64,000 nt of DNA. Source: Thalassotalea euphylliae. Its GTDB lineage: Bacteria; Pseudomonadota; Gammaproteobacteria; Enterobacterales; Alteromonadaceae. The DNA lies in contig NZ_QUOV01000001.1 in NCBI RefSeq assembly GCF_003390395.1, forward strand, positions 434,001-498,000. Reading direction: 5' to 3'. The position numbers were made by a program, and so were the translations under genes. The notes under the pieces were generated by a model. It worked only from the letters and a program-made list of their open reading frames with translations. It was not told the DNA's origin and ran no database searches. Every line of letters starts with the position of its first letter. Positions within the stretch are counted from its first letter, which is position 1. Positions 18,931 through 27,312 of the stretch are shown here, one piece after another.

Positions 18931-19399
18931 AAGCACCTCCTTGGGCGCATTAGCTAAACGAATTCTTTTCAGCTTGACCGAGCCAACACCTAATAAGGTA
19001 TGAACATGAAGTATCTAGGCTAGGCGAACACCATGCGAACTACTAAGCGAAGTACCATGCGAACTACTATGCAAATTAGGCATGCCAAAACACATTAGCG
19101 GCACACAGTCCGACTTTGTTCTATCATCAGCCTACGATACAGGCTCACATGCTCTGCTTGGTTGTTCGGCAACGCTGATCGCTACGAATCAGCTTTGCTG
19201 TGATAAAGATCATAACCCTGTCTAAACTGGGAAAAAGGGGGAGATGATCATTATCGGAATTAGTTTGTTTGCGCTTCTTAGCTTGTGTTTTGAGCTTATG
19301 TTTTGAGCCTTTGTTTTAAGCAAATGCTTTTGGTGTTAGCAGCTTGTGCGCTAGTTTTCGATGCTTTATCTACTTAGCAATTGTTTGCCCATTACGCGC
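18931..19399. other. Intergenic region upstream of cioAB
   Basis: No gene seen. It holds a 16-bp direct repeat ACCATGCGAACTACTA at 19030-19045 and 19054-19069 (24-bp period), and an FNR/CRP-like palindrome at 19200-19213. It presumably contains the cioA promoter, but no convincing -35/-10 pair was identified. Confidence 0.5.
19200..19213 (-). promoter_or_regulatory. Possible FNR/CRP-family binding site upstream of cioA
   Basis: GTGATAAAGATCAT has the TGAT-N4-ATCA core of FNR sites, with the outer base of each half differing from TTGAT-N4-ATCAA. It is about 270 bp upstream of cioA. No -10 element is at the expected class II distance, so the role is uncertain. Confidence 0.35.
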
Positions 19400-19951
19400 T
19401 TAGGCTTTTTTATTGGGTAATAGCTTGTCTTTCATATCAATGAGTTTGCCGATACCTTCGCCGAGTTTAAGCAGTGCGGCCAGTTTGTCTGATGACATGC
19501 CCTGCAACTCATTTGACCAAAGGGTGACCATTTCCATCAGATCATGCATTTCCTGCACACGTTTTTGTACATAGCGATCAGCGTCGTTACCGGGCTCTTG
19601 TAGTAGGGCATCACGCATCATTGATAAGGTAGGATCAAGCTCACGTTTACGGCGTTCAACTACCAAAGTACGGGCAATTTCCCAAACATCGCTAGGCGCA
19701 GAGAAATACTCTTTTCTATCGCCGGGAATATGCTGTAACTTGATCAAGTTCCACGATTTAAGCTCTTTTAAACCCATAGAAACATTAGATCGTGAGATTT
19801 GTAGGCACTCACTAATTTGGTCGGCATTGAGTGGTGCTTCGGTCAACACAATCAGGGCATACATTTGACCTAGGGTGCGATTTAACCCCCATTTCGAGCC
19901 CATTTCACCAAAGTGAAGAATTAACGATTGAGTCATTGATGACACTTTCAT
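19400..19951 (-). CDS. GbsR/MarR-type transcriptional regulator
   Basis: 183 residues. A winged helix-turn-helix occupies about residues 10-80: LNRTLGQMYALIVLTEAPLN, then ISECLQISRSNVSMGLKEL as recognition region, and a wing with LQHIPGDRKEYF. This matches the GbsR branch of the MarR superfamily. The C-terminal half is helical and probably dimerises. It is encoded upstream of cioAB on the same strand with about 470 nt between, so it is a candidate local regulator of the oxidase. That link is inference from position. A CGGAG site lies about 10 nt before ATG. Confidence 0.82.
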   Translation of the reverse strand: MKVSSMTQSLILHFGEMGSKWGLNRTLGQMYALIVLTEAPLNADQISECLQISRSNVSMGLKELKSWNLIKLQHIPGDRKEYFSAPSDVWEIARTLVVERRKRELDPTLSMMRDALLQEPGNDADRYVQKRVQEMHDLMEMVTLWSNELQGMSSDKLAALLKLGEGIGKLIDMKDKLLPNKKA

Positions 19952-20110
19952 TAGCCGCTACTCCGCAGTTTTCTGATTAACCATGCAACACTATTTATTG
20001 GAATCCTTTTGCATAACTGGGTGACAGTTCCCCGTATCTATGCTGCCAACATTTTTCAGTGTTTATCAGTTTCTGAATTTTCAGTAATTTCTGAAAATTG
20101 TAAAGGTAAT
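19952..20110. other. Upstream region of the GbsR-like gene
   Basis: AT-rich with no gene seen. It contains TTTCAGTAATTTCTGAAAA (20081-20099), an imperfect inverted repeat that could be a regulator site. Confidence 0.35.
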
Positions 20111-20124
20111 TTGATATAAGTCAA
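20111..20124 (+). promoter_or_regulatory. FNR/ANR-type binding site at a class II promoter
   Basis: TTGATATAAGTCAA matches the FNR consensus TTGAT-N4-ATCAA at 9 of 10 bases (G for A in the second half). Its centre (20117.5) is exactly 29.5 bp before the first base of a TATGAT -10 hexamer at 20147-20152. That places the start of transcription at A20159 with the FNR site at -41.5, the textbook arrangement for FNR activation. Confidence 0.75.
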
Positions 20125-20158
20125 TAAAATGTTTTATCAAAAGGGTTATGATGGACTT

Positions 20159-20236
20159 ATCGGGTGTGCTGGAAGTCTACACCAGCCACCCCGACGGGGC
20201 GTTTTTAGGCTCAGCTTTATGGCTGAGCCTTTTTTT
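20159..20236 (+). ncRNA. Candidate FNR-dependent small RNA (about 78 nt)
   Basis: The predicted transcript starts at A20159 under the FNR-type promoter and ends in a strong intrinsic terminator. It has two stem-loops. The first, at 20162-20191, pairs GGGTG and GCTGG with CCAGC and CACCC around a 9-nt loop (AAGTCTACA) with one bulged T. A linker CGACGGGGCGTTTTT follows. The second is the terminator, AGGCTCAGC with GCTGAGCCT and seven Ts. No gene follows on this strand. A 37-codon frame could begin at 20148/20151, but its start lies within the -10 element, outside the predicted RNA. By analogy with E. coli FnrS it may repress genes under low oxygen; no sequence relation to FnrS is claimed. Confidence 0.65.
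20207..20236 (+). terminator. Intrinsic terminator of the candidate sRNA
   Basis: Stem AGGCTCAGC (20207-20215) with GCTGAGCCT (20222-20230), a 6-nt loop, and T7 ending at 20236. Confidence 0.85.
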
Positions 20237-20352
20237 ATGCCCAAGCCTTTTTTATGCTTAAATCTAGCAGAGTAGGTTGATTAAGCGTATTCTCACTATC
20301 ACGCTAAGCTCATCGATATATACCTTTGCTGGATGCTTTTTTTGTGGGAGTA

Positions 20353-20835
20353 CTAACTTTTATGTTTACTCGTGTCGTGATATTGCCACAGTACATTTAA
20401 TACCTTCCATTGCCCATGTTCGTTCTGGTACAAATGCATGTAGTCAATCCAATCGTCAACGGTGAGCTTGACCGATGCGACACGCTGATCAATATCGAAA
20501 ATTTCAATGTCGACGCGAGGGTTAGCTGAAAACTTATCCCCTTGCTGGTTATACCAACTGGCAAGCTCCACCATAAAATCACGGCTAGTTTCCATGATTT
20601 TCTCTTGGTTATTTTTATCCTGCCAGTAGGTACGCTTTGCCAGTGATTTATCTAATCCTCGCGCCATCAATTCAGGCTTAACTTGGATCTGTGACTCAAT
20701 ATAATCAAGCACGGCGCGTTTAACTGCTTGCTCGTTTGATAGATCTGTGCCGGTTGTTGGATAGGCTATCGCATAGGCACTAAGTAAAGCTAATGCTAGC
20801 AGTGTGCCAGCTAGCCAAGTAAATTGTTGAGCCAT
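20353..20835 (-). CDS. Secreted NTF2-like / lumazine-binding-like protein
   Basis: 160 residues. The N-terminal hydrophobic segment (residues 7-25) is a signal peptide or anchor. The remainder has the features of an NTF2-like fold as in the putative lumazine-binding family: an AVKRAVLDYIES helix near residue 38, a RTYW segment, MVELASWYN, and C-terminal strands VDIEIFDIDQRVASVKLTVDDWIDYMHL and QWKVLNVLW. These proteins often lack known catalysis. It lies 83 nt after the beta-propeller gene on the same strand, suggesting an operon. Function is not known. Confidence 0.7.
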   Translation of the reverse strand: MAQQFTWLAGTLLALALLSAYAIAYPTTGTDLSNEQAVKRAVLDYIESQIQVKPELMARGLDKSLAKRTYWQDKNNQEKIMETSRDFMVELASWYNQQGDKFSANPRVDIEIFDIDQRVASVKLTVDDWIDYMHLYQNEHGQWKVLNVLWQYHDTSKHKS

Positions 20836-20918
20836 AATGGCTTCCTTGTCTTGTTATGAGGCTGCCTCAAGATTAGCGTCTTTTGCTGTGTCTTTACCCA
20901 CAAATGTTTTGCTAAATG

Positions 20919-21914
20919 TTAACGGCTCAGCGTAAATGGTGAGTAGCCAATACCGTCAGGGCCATCACCCGCTGGCAATTCGAACAACACCTTACCGCTG
21001 GGCACTTGAATTACGTACACTTTATTTTTGTCATATGCAGACATAAACAAAGTACGCTGATCTGGGGCGAAAATTACGCCGTTTGGTGTGGTTTTTTCTG
21101 GAAACTGCACTCGCTTAATCCGTGCTTTACTCTCAACTTCAATAATATCGAGTGTGTTTTGGCGAAAATCTGGGATGACGGCATATTTCTCATCTTGGCT
21201 TAATAAAACGCGGTAAGGAAAGGTGTAATCTTTCCATTGTTTGATTTGTTTACCTGTTTTAGTGTCAAAGATGGTAACCAATCCGTCTTGGTTACTGCCC
21301 ACCCAAAGCTCACTGCCACTGGCATTAATAGTGATTGCTTCTGGTGTTTTTGGCATGGGGATTTGTCTTAACAGCTTATTGCTTGGAATAGACAGCTCAG
21401 AAACCGTATTCGATACCATATTGGTTGTATAAACTTTATCGGTTGCGCCGTTTAGTGCCACCATGTGCGAGCCTTTTTGCTCAGTATTAAGCGCTTGTGT
21501 GATTTTGCCACTAATAATATCGGCAATGACCACCGCATCCGCGCCTTCTGCTGATACTGCAACACGTCGTTGATCAGCAAGAAATAAAATGCCGTGCGGC
21601 CTTGGGTAGTCGCTTAAATCTATTGTTCTGACTTTTTGGGCGTTTGCGATATCAAACACCGACAAGCTATTGCCACCGACATAATCTGTGACTACTGCCC
21701 ATTTACCATCTTTTGTTATCGCCACTTCATGAGGACCTTTGCCTGTGGCTCTAGCCGCGACTATTTGTCGACTCGCCAGATCGATAAAGCTCATGTCATC
21801 GCCTCTTTTGTTAACGACGACCAAAGTGCCAGTAGGAGAAGAAGACTTTGCAAAAGCAATTGAGGAATAAATTAAAATGAATAAAGAGCTGAGGAGTAAA
21901 GTAAGATAACGCAC
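20919..21914 (-). CDS. Secreted YncE-like beta-propeller protein
   Basis: 331 residues with a signal peptide (residues 1-22, cleavage near AFA). The mature part is built of about seven blades of roughly 40 residues. Examples are TLVVVNKRGDDMSFIDLASRQIVAARATG, AVVTDYVGGNSLSVFDIANAQKVRTI and TLFMSAYDKNKVYVIQVPSGKVLFELPAG (strand pairs with D-x-x-S-G/Q turns). This is the YVTN/YncE repeat pattern. Such proteins are periplasmic and bind varied ligands; no active site is evident. First gene of a probable two-gene operon with the NTF2-like gene. Confidence 0.8.
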   Translation of the reverse strand: MRYLTLLLSSLFILIYSSIAFAKSSSPTGTLVVVNKRGDDMSFIDLASRQIVAARATGKGPHEVAITKDGKWAVVTDYVGGNSLSVFDIANAQKVRTIDLSDYPRPHGILFLADQRRVAVSAEGADAVVIADIISGKITQALNTEQKGSHMVALNGATDKVYTTNMVSNTVSELSIPSNKLLRQIPMPKTPEAITINASGSELWVGSNQDGLVTIFDTKTGKQIKQWKDYTFPYRVLLSQDEKYAVIPDFRQNTLDIIEVESKARIKRVQFPEKTTPNGVIFAPDQRTLFMSAYDKNKVYVIQVPSGKVLFELPAGDGPDGIGYSPFTLSR

Positions 21915-22096
21915 GCTATTTTCCGCCTTTATTATTGAATTTTTTGGGGTAGTTGTTCTTTAACTAGCATAGCGCCGAGCTTGGTTTTTGCGAGTAAAAA
22001 ATGTTAATCGATAATTGTCTGAAGATTGCGTAACAACTTAAACAGCTATTTGATAACCTAACCCTTATATTAGTTTAATCAAAGTGACCTCTACCT

Positions 22097-22453
22097 ATGA
22101 AAAAGTTCCAGCTAATGCTGTTAATTGTTGGACTGCTTTTCCAATTACCTGCACTTTCAGCGTCCTCTATCGCAGGCATTTGGCAGCATGCAGATAAACT
22201 GGCAGTCATTGAATTTGATCTCGATAAAGGTATTGGTACGGTTAAATCGCACCAGACTCATCCTCAAAATGAAGGGCAGTTGGTGATCCGTAAGATCACT
22301 AAGGCTAGCCAACAAGAAAATTTGTGGCTTGGGGAAATATACGATGCTTCACGTGGCATCTTTGTTGCGATAAGTATTAAAAAAGAGCAGCGAAAGGTGT
22401 TTGTTTATGATGCATCAGGTAAGCAAATTTTGGCGTTAAAAAGAGGTCGATAG
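22097..22453 (+). CDS. Small secreted DUF2147-like protein
   Basis: 118 residues with a clear signal peptide (MKKFQLMLLIVGLLFQLPALS, cleavage near ALSA). The mature domain starts SSIAGIWQHADKLAVIEFDLDKGIGTV, then has GEIYDASRGIFVAISIKKEQRKVFVYD, a lipocalin-like order seen in DUF2147 proteins, although the usual C-terminal W-R motif is weak. Function unknown. It is divergent from the beta-propeller gene, with a 180-nt shared upstream region. Confidence 0.65.
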   Translation: MKKFQLMLLIVGLLFQLPALSASSIAGIWQHADKLAVIEFDLDKGIGTVKSHQTHPQNEGQLVIRKITKASQQENLWLGEIYDASRGIFVAISIKKEQRKVFVYDASGKQILALKRGR

Positions 22454-22523
22454 TGCTTGTTACTGGCCATTCGAGGTAGCGGTTTTAGTTGCCGCTATCT
22501 CAAATTTGATGGTAGTTCGAAAG

Positions 22524-23390
22524 TTACGCGTGTTTGCTGAGCCAATCAGTTGCTAGTGGCCAAAGTTTTTGTGACTGGCGACTGAAAAACTTCATATGAC
22601 CAATTTCAGAAAGATCGTGATCTTTAGGATCTAACGTGAGTGTTTGCGCTGGCATTTGGCTAAAAACAGAGATCATGTCAGCAACGTTTTCGTTAATGGC
22701 AATGTAATCATCCACCGCATTTACCCACATCGAGGGCATGGCTAGTTCATCATACCAGTGCTGGTGAACGGTGCGCCCAAACGCCATTTTGACGTAGCCA
22801 CTGCCGTTACACCAGTGTCGCCATTGTCTCGCTACCTGTTTAGGTAAAGGCTCACCCATGCCGACAAGCTGTGACTTTGTATGACCAAACAACAAGTTAT
22901 TCAAAGGAATAAAGAAGTTCATAAAAAAGTGAGCTTTGAACTTATTGATCAGGCTCATGTTTGCCAAACAACCAGACGAGCAGGCAAAGTTAAAAACTGA
23001 ACTTAGTTGGTGGGCGTTGGGCATCAGGCCTATTAATTGTCCACCTGCGCTATGGCCAACGAGGTGGTATTTAGCATCAGGAAATTGTGCCTTGAGATGT
23101 TCGAAAGCTGCGGTTAAGTCTTTTTCTCCCCAAGACTGCAAAGTGACGGTGTTATCGGTGAGTAAACCTTGATTTGAGTCGCCTATACCGCGGTTTTCAA
23201 AGGTTAATACACCATAGCCATTGTCGCTGAGATAGCTGGCAAAGCTGGCGTAGAATTGTCGCTTAATACCTGTTGCTGGGCCAATTAATACCGCTCCTTT
23301 GAGCTCGCTACTTGGCCGAAAAAGAGTTGCTGCCAATGTTATTTGGTCTGAGCAAACGATGGTTTGCTCGTTAATCTGAGTTTGATTCAT
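22524..23390 (-). CDS. Alpha/beta hydrolase (serine aminopeptidase S33-like)
   Basis: 288 residues, no signal peptide, probably cytoplasmic. The nucleophile elbow is GHSAGG (Ser at about residue 114). YGVLTFENRGIGDS is the preceding strand-turn seen in YqiA/S33-like hydrolases. The acid is probably Asp in VNAVDDYIAIN near residue 218, and the His lies in KDHDLSEIGHMKFF. An LIGPATGI segment near residue 36 could form the oxyanion hole. A long hydrophobic lid region (about 140-165) may define a lipophilic substrate pocket. Substrate unknown. Isolated gene. Confidence 0.8.
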   Translation of the reverse strand: MNQTQINEQTIVCSDQITLAATLFRPSSELKGAVLIGPATGIKRQFYASFASYLSDNGYGVLTFENRGIGDSNQGLLTDNTVTLQSWGEKDLTAAFEHLKAQFPDAKYHLVGHSAGGQLIGLMPNAHQLSSVFNFACSSGCLANMSLINKFKAHFFMNFFIPLNNLLFGHTKSQLVGMGEPLPKQVARQWRHWCNGSGYVKMAFGRTVHQHWYDELAMPSMWVNAVDDYIAINENVADMISVFSQMPAQTLTLDPKDHDLSEIGHMKFFSRQSQKLWPLATDWLSKHA

Positions 23391-23719
23391 TGTTGTTTTT
23401 GCCAGCTTTATCGAGCTGCTCTGTACCGCATAGATATGCTAGCGCTGGATTCGTTAACTTTAATGGATAAGTTAGAATTTAACTGGTCGTACCAGAAAGT
23501 CAAGTTTGAGAGTGATTCAGCCAAATAGGTCCCCCCAAGCTAATACGCTCTTGAGCATTGAATGATGAAAACACTACCAATAATCTTCATACTGAACTAA
23601 ATTAAAGTTGTTACTCTATGGAACTACATTTGGTAACAAAATATTTTGGCTAATATGAAAGAGATTCCTGTAAAGCAGGGTCTACAAAAAAACATATATT
23701 TAATAGGGTTATTGACGTA
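23391..23719. other. Intergenic region upstream of the DinB-like gene
   Basis: No gene seen on either strand. It contains the divergent upstream regions of the hydrolase and DinB-like genes. An inverted repeat TTGTTAC (23607-23613) / GTAACAA (23632-23638) could be a regulator site. Confidence 0.35.
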
Positions 23720-24232
23720 GTGCAGCGCGATTTTGTGGCAACGGTACAACAAGGTATCGACTTTCTTTCTGGTTTAACTCAAACACAGTACACATCTGTT
23801 CCTGATGGTTTCTTAAGTGCTATTGGTGGTCACATCCGCCATGTTATTGATCACTTTGTTGCTTTGGAATTTGCACTTGAAAGTTCTGTGGTCAATTATG
23901 AGCTACGTCAACGCAATAGCCCAATTGAACGTGACTTAGCGGAAGCGCTAGCGCGCCTTGAGCAACTAAAAACATGGTTGTTGGCGTTACCTGATAGTGT
24001 TTTTACCCAAACGGTGGAAGTGCAGGCTGATGTCGGTATTGGCAGTGACAATGTGATGTCGGTTACCAGCACGTTGGGTCGCGAGCTCATGTTTGCCTGT
24101 AGTCATGCGATTCACCACTATGCAACCATGAAAGCTATTCATCTGTGTTTCGGTGGTGAAACTTCAGAGCAGTTTGGTATTGCACCATCAACAGCAACCT
24201 TCTTACGTCAGCAAAATAACGCGCAATCATAA
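23720..24232 (+). CDS. DinB-family putative metal-dependent protein
   Basis: 170 residues of a four-helix bundle type. Metal-binding His positions are visible: GGHIRHVIDHF near residue 36 and CSHAIHHYATMKA near residue 132, the arrangement of DinB/YfiT-like enzymes, some of which transfer thiols or act as metal-dependent hydrolases. The start is GTG at 23720; an in-frame ATT lies 9 nt upstream, nearer an AGGG. It precedes the NRDE gene by 12 nt, so the two are cotranscribed. Catalytic activity unproven. Confidence 0.72.
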   Translation: MQRDFVATVQQGIDFLSGLTQTQYTSVPDGFLSAIGGHIRHVIDHFVALEFALESSVVNYELRQRNSPIERDLAEALARLEQLKTWLLALPDSVFTQTVEVQADVGIGSDNVMSVTSTLGRELMFACSHAIHHYATMKAIHLCFGGETSEQFGIAPSTATFLRQQNNAQS

Positions 24233-24244
24233 GGTGCCAGTCAG

Positions 24245-25030
24245 TTGTGTACATTAACTTGGCAACTTGAGCCCAGCGGTTATCAAGTTTTCTTTAATCG
24301 TGACGAACAGCGCAGTCGCGCTATCGCTAAGCCTGTGGCTTTTAATGCGTCGTTACATGCTGCTTACCCTATCGATCCGCAAGGTGGTGGGACTTGGATT
24401 GCACTAACTCAAGCTGGCAGTACGCTTTGTTTGTTGAATAATTACCAAGCGCAAGCCACTCATCAGCCTGCTAACCCAATTAGTCGTGGCGAAGTGATTT
24501 TACGTTTGATCGCCAAACTTAATGATGATGTTGATGGTACCTATGAAGAGCACGGTGATATTACTCACTTGGTAAAAACCTTACCGTTGACCCGATTTGC
24601 GCCTTTTATTGTGTGCTTTTTTCCCGCTCATTTAAATCAGCATCAAGGGCAAATTCAGCAACTTCAATGGGATGGTCAGCACTTAACCCGCTTACCTGTG
24701 ACCATGCCGTTAACCTCATCTGGCTTTAATATCAGTGCGGTTAGCGCCGCACGTTATTTGTATTTTGCCGAGCTAATGCCGCAAAACACAGAAGATTTTC
24801 TGGCTTATCACGCGAGTCACCAGCCTCAGCGCAGTGCTTTTTCTGTTTGCATGCACCGTGAAGACGCGCATACGGTGAGTTTTAGTCATGTGCAAGTAGG
24901 CGAGGGTGAACAGTTATTCAATTACTATCAAGGTAGCCCTTGTCAAAGCCTGAACAATCGCGATGCGCTAACGCAGCTTAAGCAAGAGAGACTGGTACAA
25001 GAGAATCTAACGCAGTTGCAATATGCTTAA
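24245..25030 (+). CDS. NRDE (TANGO2-like) family protein
   Basis: 261 residues. The name-giving motif appears as FNRDEQRSR near residue 18, followed by GGGTWIALTQAGSTLCLLNNY. The start is TTG, directly followed by Cys2, placing Cys at the mature N-terminus as expected for the Ntn-hydrolase-like family. AAGGTG lies about 8 nt before TTG. TANGO2 homologues have been linked to haem handling and Golgi organisation in eukaryotes; the bacterial role is unsettled. Cotranscribed with the DinB-like gene and followed by a strong hairpin. Confidence 0.85.
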   Translation: MCTLTWQLEPSGYQVFFNRDEQRSRAIAKPVAFNASLHAAYPIDPQGGGTWIALTQAGSTLCLLNNYQAQATHQPANPISRGEVILRLIAKLNDDVDGTYEEHGDITHLVKTLPLTRFAPFIVCFFPAHLNQHQGQIQQLQWDGQHLTRLPVTMPLTSSGFNISAVSAARYLYFAELMPQNTEDFLAYHASHQPQRSAFSVCMHREDAHTVSFSHVQVGEGEQLFNYYQGSPCQSLNNRDALTQLKQERLVQENLTQLQYA

Positions 25031-25061
25031 CTGTGCTTTTTCATTTCTTTATTAATGACTA

Positions 25062-25084
25062 GCGCGCAATACTGGGTTGCGCGC
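25062..25084. terminator. GC-rich hairpin terminator between convergent genes
   Basis: Perfect 8-bp stem GCGCGCAA (25062-25069) with TTGCGCGC (25077-25084) and a 7-nt loop, placed between the NRDE gene and the convergent acyltransferase gene. There is no immediate long T run. Confidence 0.6.
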
Positions 25085-25123
25085 CGTTATAATCCTTTCT
25101 TTTATATTGGCGTTCGCGGCAAT

Positions 25124-26959
25124 CTATTTACGAAAATCTAAATATTCTTTGTAGTCTTTGCCGAGATATAGCTTAAGTAGCTTTTCTGGCGTATCAGGCA
25201 AGTGCACGCTAAGTAACAAGCCTGGAGTGTTGGCAAAGTTCGGGTCGATGCCAACACAATGAAATTTAGCACCTAGCTGGTGGTATTGTTTAACCAGTAC
25301 AGGCAGGCCTTTACCATCAGGTTCAATTTGGCTGACTAGCCAATCTAATACATCAATATCACTACCATATTGCGCTAAATATTGACTAAGTTCATAAGGT
25401 ATTTGATGCTGAAACGGCTTTTTCGCAGCAACTCCTTGGCGATATTCAGGCTTAACTAAAAACTGATCAATTAGCATGACACTGAGCGGTTGATATTGGG
25501 TGCTCAGTGATACTGTGCCGTACAGCGTACGGTATTGCGGAAATTGTTTGGCAAAAGCACCGATGCCTTTGAATAGTAGTAACAGACCATGAAAACTTTT
25601 TTGCTGCTCAGCAATCAAAAATGAGCGACCCATTTCTAAACAAGGTGACTGCTGATTGATAAACTCGCTATTAAAGTTAAACATTTTTGCAAGGTAAATA
25701 CCGCCAGCGTCTTGCTCAGCTAGCAGTTTGTCTGATTGTCCCATACGGTAGGCACCAACCACTTGCTTGGTTTGGTGATCAAAAATGAACAGGTGCACAT
25801 AGCTATCGTCAAAGTCATCACCATCTTGCGGCGCGCCGCTGCCTTCATCGACTAAGCGGAAGTTCTCTTCTCTTAATCGTCTAATTTCTTCAATAACATT
25901 GGGTACTTGCGTGCGCTTGGCATAATAAGTACTTAAAGTTTTAAAGCTTGCCAATTGTTGCGATTCAGGTAACTGAGTAACCTCTTCATTCAGTAAATCA
26001 GGTGAAATTGCTGGCGCAATAGGCTGCATTTCTGGGTTAACACGCTCTGGCCAGTGCTGAACAAGCTCAGGATCTTGCAAGTACGTTAGCAGGCGAGTGA
26101 GATCAGTAATGTGTTGATCCGATTTATTGTTAAGCGCTTTATGTGTCATGTTGTTGATTGCTTTACCGATAGTAATGGGAATTTTCTTACCTTGGCTGTG
26201 GATCATTTCTCTGATCAACATGAGCAGACGGAAACGAAAATATATTAAGCCAAGGCGATAAAAAATAGGTCTATTTTGTCCGCTGATATGTACTGGCAAT
26301 ACTGGACACTGGCATTTTTTCGCCAACATGGCGACCATTCGATGCCACTCGTGATCGCTGACTGGGCTGTGCTTATCTTTCGGGTAGCTTACCCGTCCAG
26401 CAGGGAACAGCACTACCATGCCATCATTTTTAAGGTGCTTCAAACAGGCCTTTAGTGATTGGCTATTGCCTTTTGCATTCGATTTTAGCGGATTTGTAAA
26501 AATGAAATAAGGCGCGAGTTCTGGAAATATCGACAACCCTCTGTTTGCCAGTATTTGCACATCGGGTCTTACTTTATTTAACAAGTGCGCCAAAGCAACG
26601 CCTTCAATTCCGCCAAACGCATGGTTAGCAACAACAATGGCAGGGCCGGTTTTGGGAAGTCGCTCCAGCGAACCGTCTGGCACTTGTAATTCAAGCTCAA
26701 AGGTGTCGATAAACTTTTCTGTAAACTCAGCCTTGTTTAGCCCTTGAAACTCATGGCGTTGATACATCTTATCAAGCTGCTTCAGGCCAACAAGGCGATC
26801 AAGTAAAGGGGCGAACCAATATACTGGCTTGAGCCAGCCTTTATTGGCGATAACATTGCGAATCGATAGATGGTAGCGACTATCTGTTTGTTTGAGATTG
26901 TTGTTTACTAGAGTGTGCTTTGCTGACATACGTAATGCTTGGGTGAGGTTGCGCCTCAA
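25124..26959 (-). CDS. OlsF-like bifunctional acyltransferase (PlsC + GNAT)
   Basis: 611 residues from a TTG start; ATG at 26929 (MSAKHTLV) would give 601 and may be the true start. The N-terminal half is a lysophospholipid acyltransferase: VVANHAFGGIEG (catalytic His113), LPKTGPAIVV before it, and FPAGRVS at about 185-191. The C-terminal half (about 340-600) resembles an acyl-homoserine-lactone-synthase-like/OlsB N-acyltransferase, with FIFDHQTKQVVGAYRMG and CLEMGRSFL. In OlsF proteins the C-terminal domain acylates ornithine and the N-terminal domain adds the second chain, making ornithine lipid. Predicted peripheral inner-membrane enzyme. Confidence 0.8.
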   Translation of the reverse strand: MRRNLTQALRMSAKHTLVNNNLKQTDSRYHLSIRNVIANKGWLKPVYWFAPLLDRLVGLKQLDKMYQRHEFQGLNKAEFTEKFIDTFELELQVPDGSLERLPKTGPAIVVANHAFGGIEGVALAHLLNKVRPDVQILANRGLSIFPELAPYFIFTNPLKSNAKGNSQSLKACLKHLKNDGMVVLFPAGRVSYPKDKHSPVSDHEWHRMVAMLAKKCQCPVLPVHISGQNRPIFYRLGLIYFRFRLLMLIREMIHSQGKKIPITIGKAINNMTHKALNNKSDQHITDLTRLLTYLQDPELVQHWPERVNPEMQPIAPAISPDLLNEEVTQLPESQQLASFKTLSTYYAKRTQVPNVIEEIRRLREENFRLVDEGSGAPQDGDDFDDSYVHLFIFDHQTKQVVGAYRMGQSDKLLAEQDAGGIYLAKMFNFNSEFINQQSPCLEMGRSFLIAEQQKSFHGLLLLFKGIGAFAKQFPQYRTLYGTVSLSTQYQPLSVMLIDQFLVKPEYRQGVAAKKPFQHQIPYELSQYLAQYGSDIDVLDWLVSQIEPDGKGLPVLVKQYHQLGAKFHCVGIDPNFANTPGLLLSVHLPDTPEKLLKLYLGKDYKEYLDFRK

Positions 26960-27312
26960 TGCTCTTTCAATTAAAACTTGCTATGGTGCAGAAGAACCTT
27001 GTTTATAGCAAAACTATTCAAACTAATCAGAATTATTATTGATGAAAGCCACATAAATCCTTTATTTACTGTGCCTAGCGATGTTGAAGCAATAGACTAG
27101 GGTTGTCACTTTTTAAGTAACAGATTGATATTAATTGATATTTAATTTTTTTTTGATGTGGATAAGTGTTAGCTGGTTAAACTGCTGGCATTAACTGGTA
27201 TGTATCAAATCGAGATCTTAAATCAGCTGAGCTATTGCTTTTTAATATCCAGCTGGGGTTATATATGAAATAATTAATATATCGGACGTTAAGTTAACTA
27301 AGCGAAATTGAA
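26960..27312. other. Divergent intergenic region before the ArsC-ArsR gene
   Basis: AT-rich, no gene seen. It includes a T9 run near 27150 and the upstream regions of two divergent genes. An ArsR operator is likely here but none could be assigned. Confidence 0.35.

Noticed and set aside
20148..20275. A 37-codon frame (ATG ATG GAC...) overlapping the candidate sRNA
   Set aside because: Its start codons lie inside the predicted -10 box and upstream of the predicted RNA start, and it reads through the terminator hairpin and T-tract. A peptide gene is less likely than an sRNA.
26960..27312. A classical ArsR box before the ArsC-ArsR gene
   Set aside because: Several AT-rich inverted repeats exist, but none stands out as an operator.
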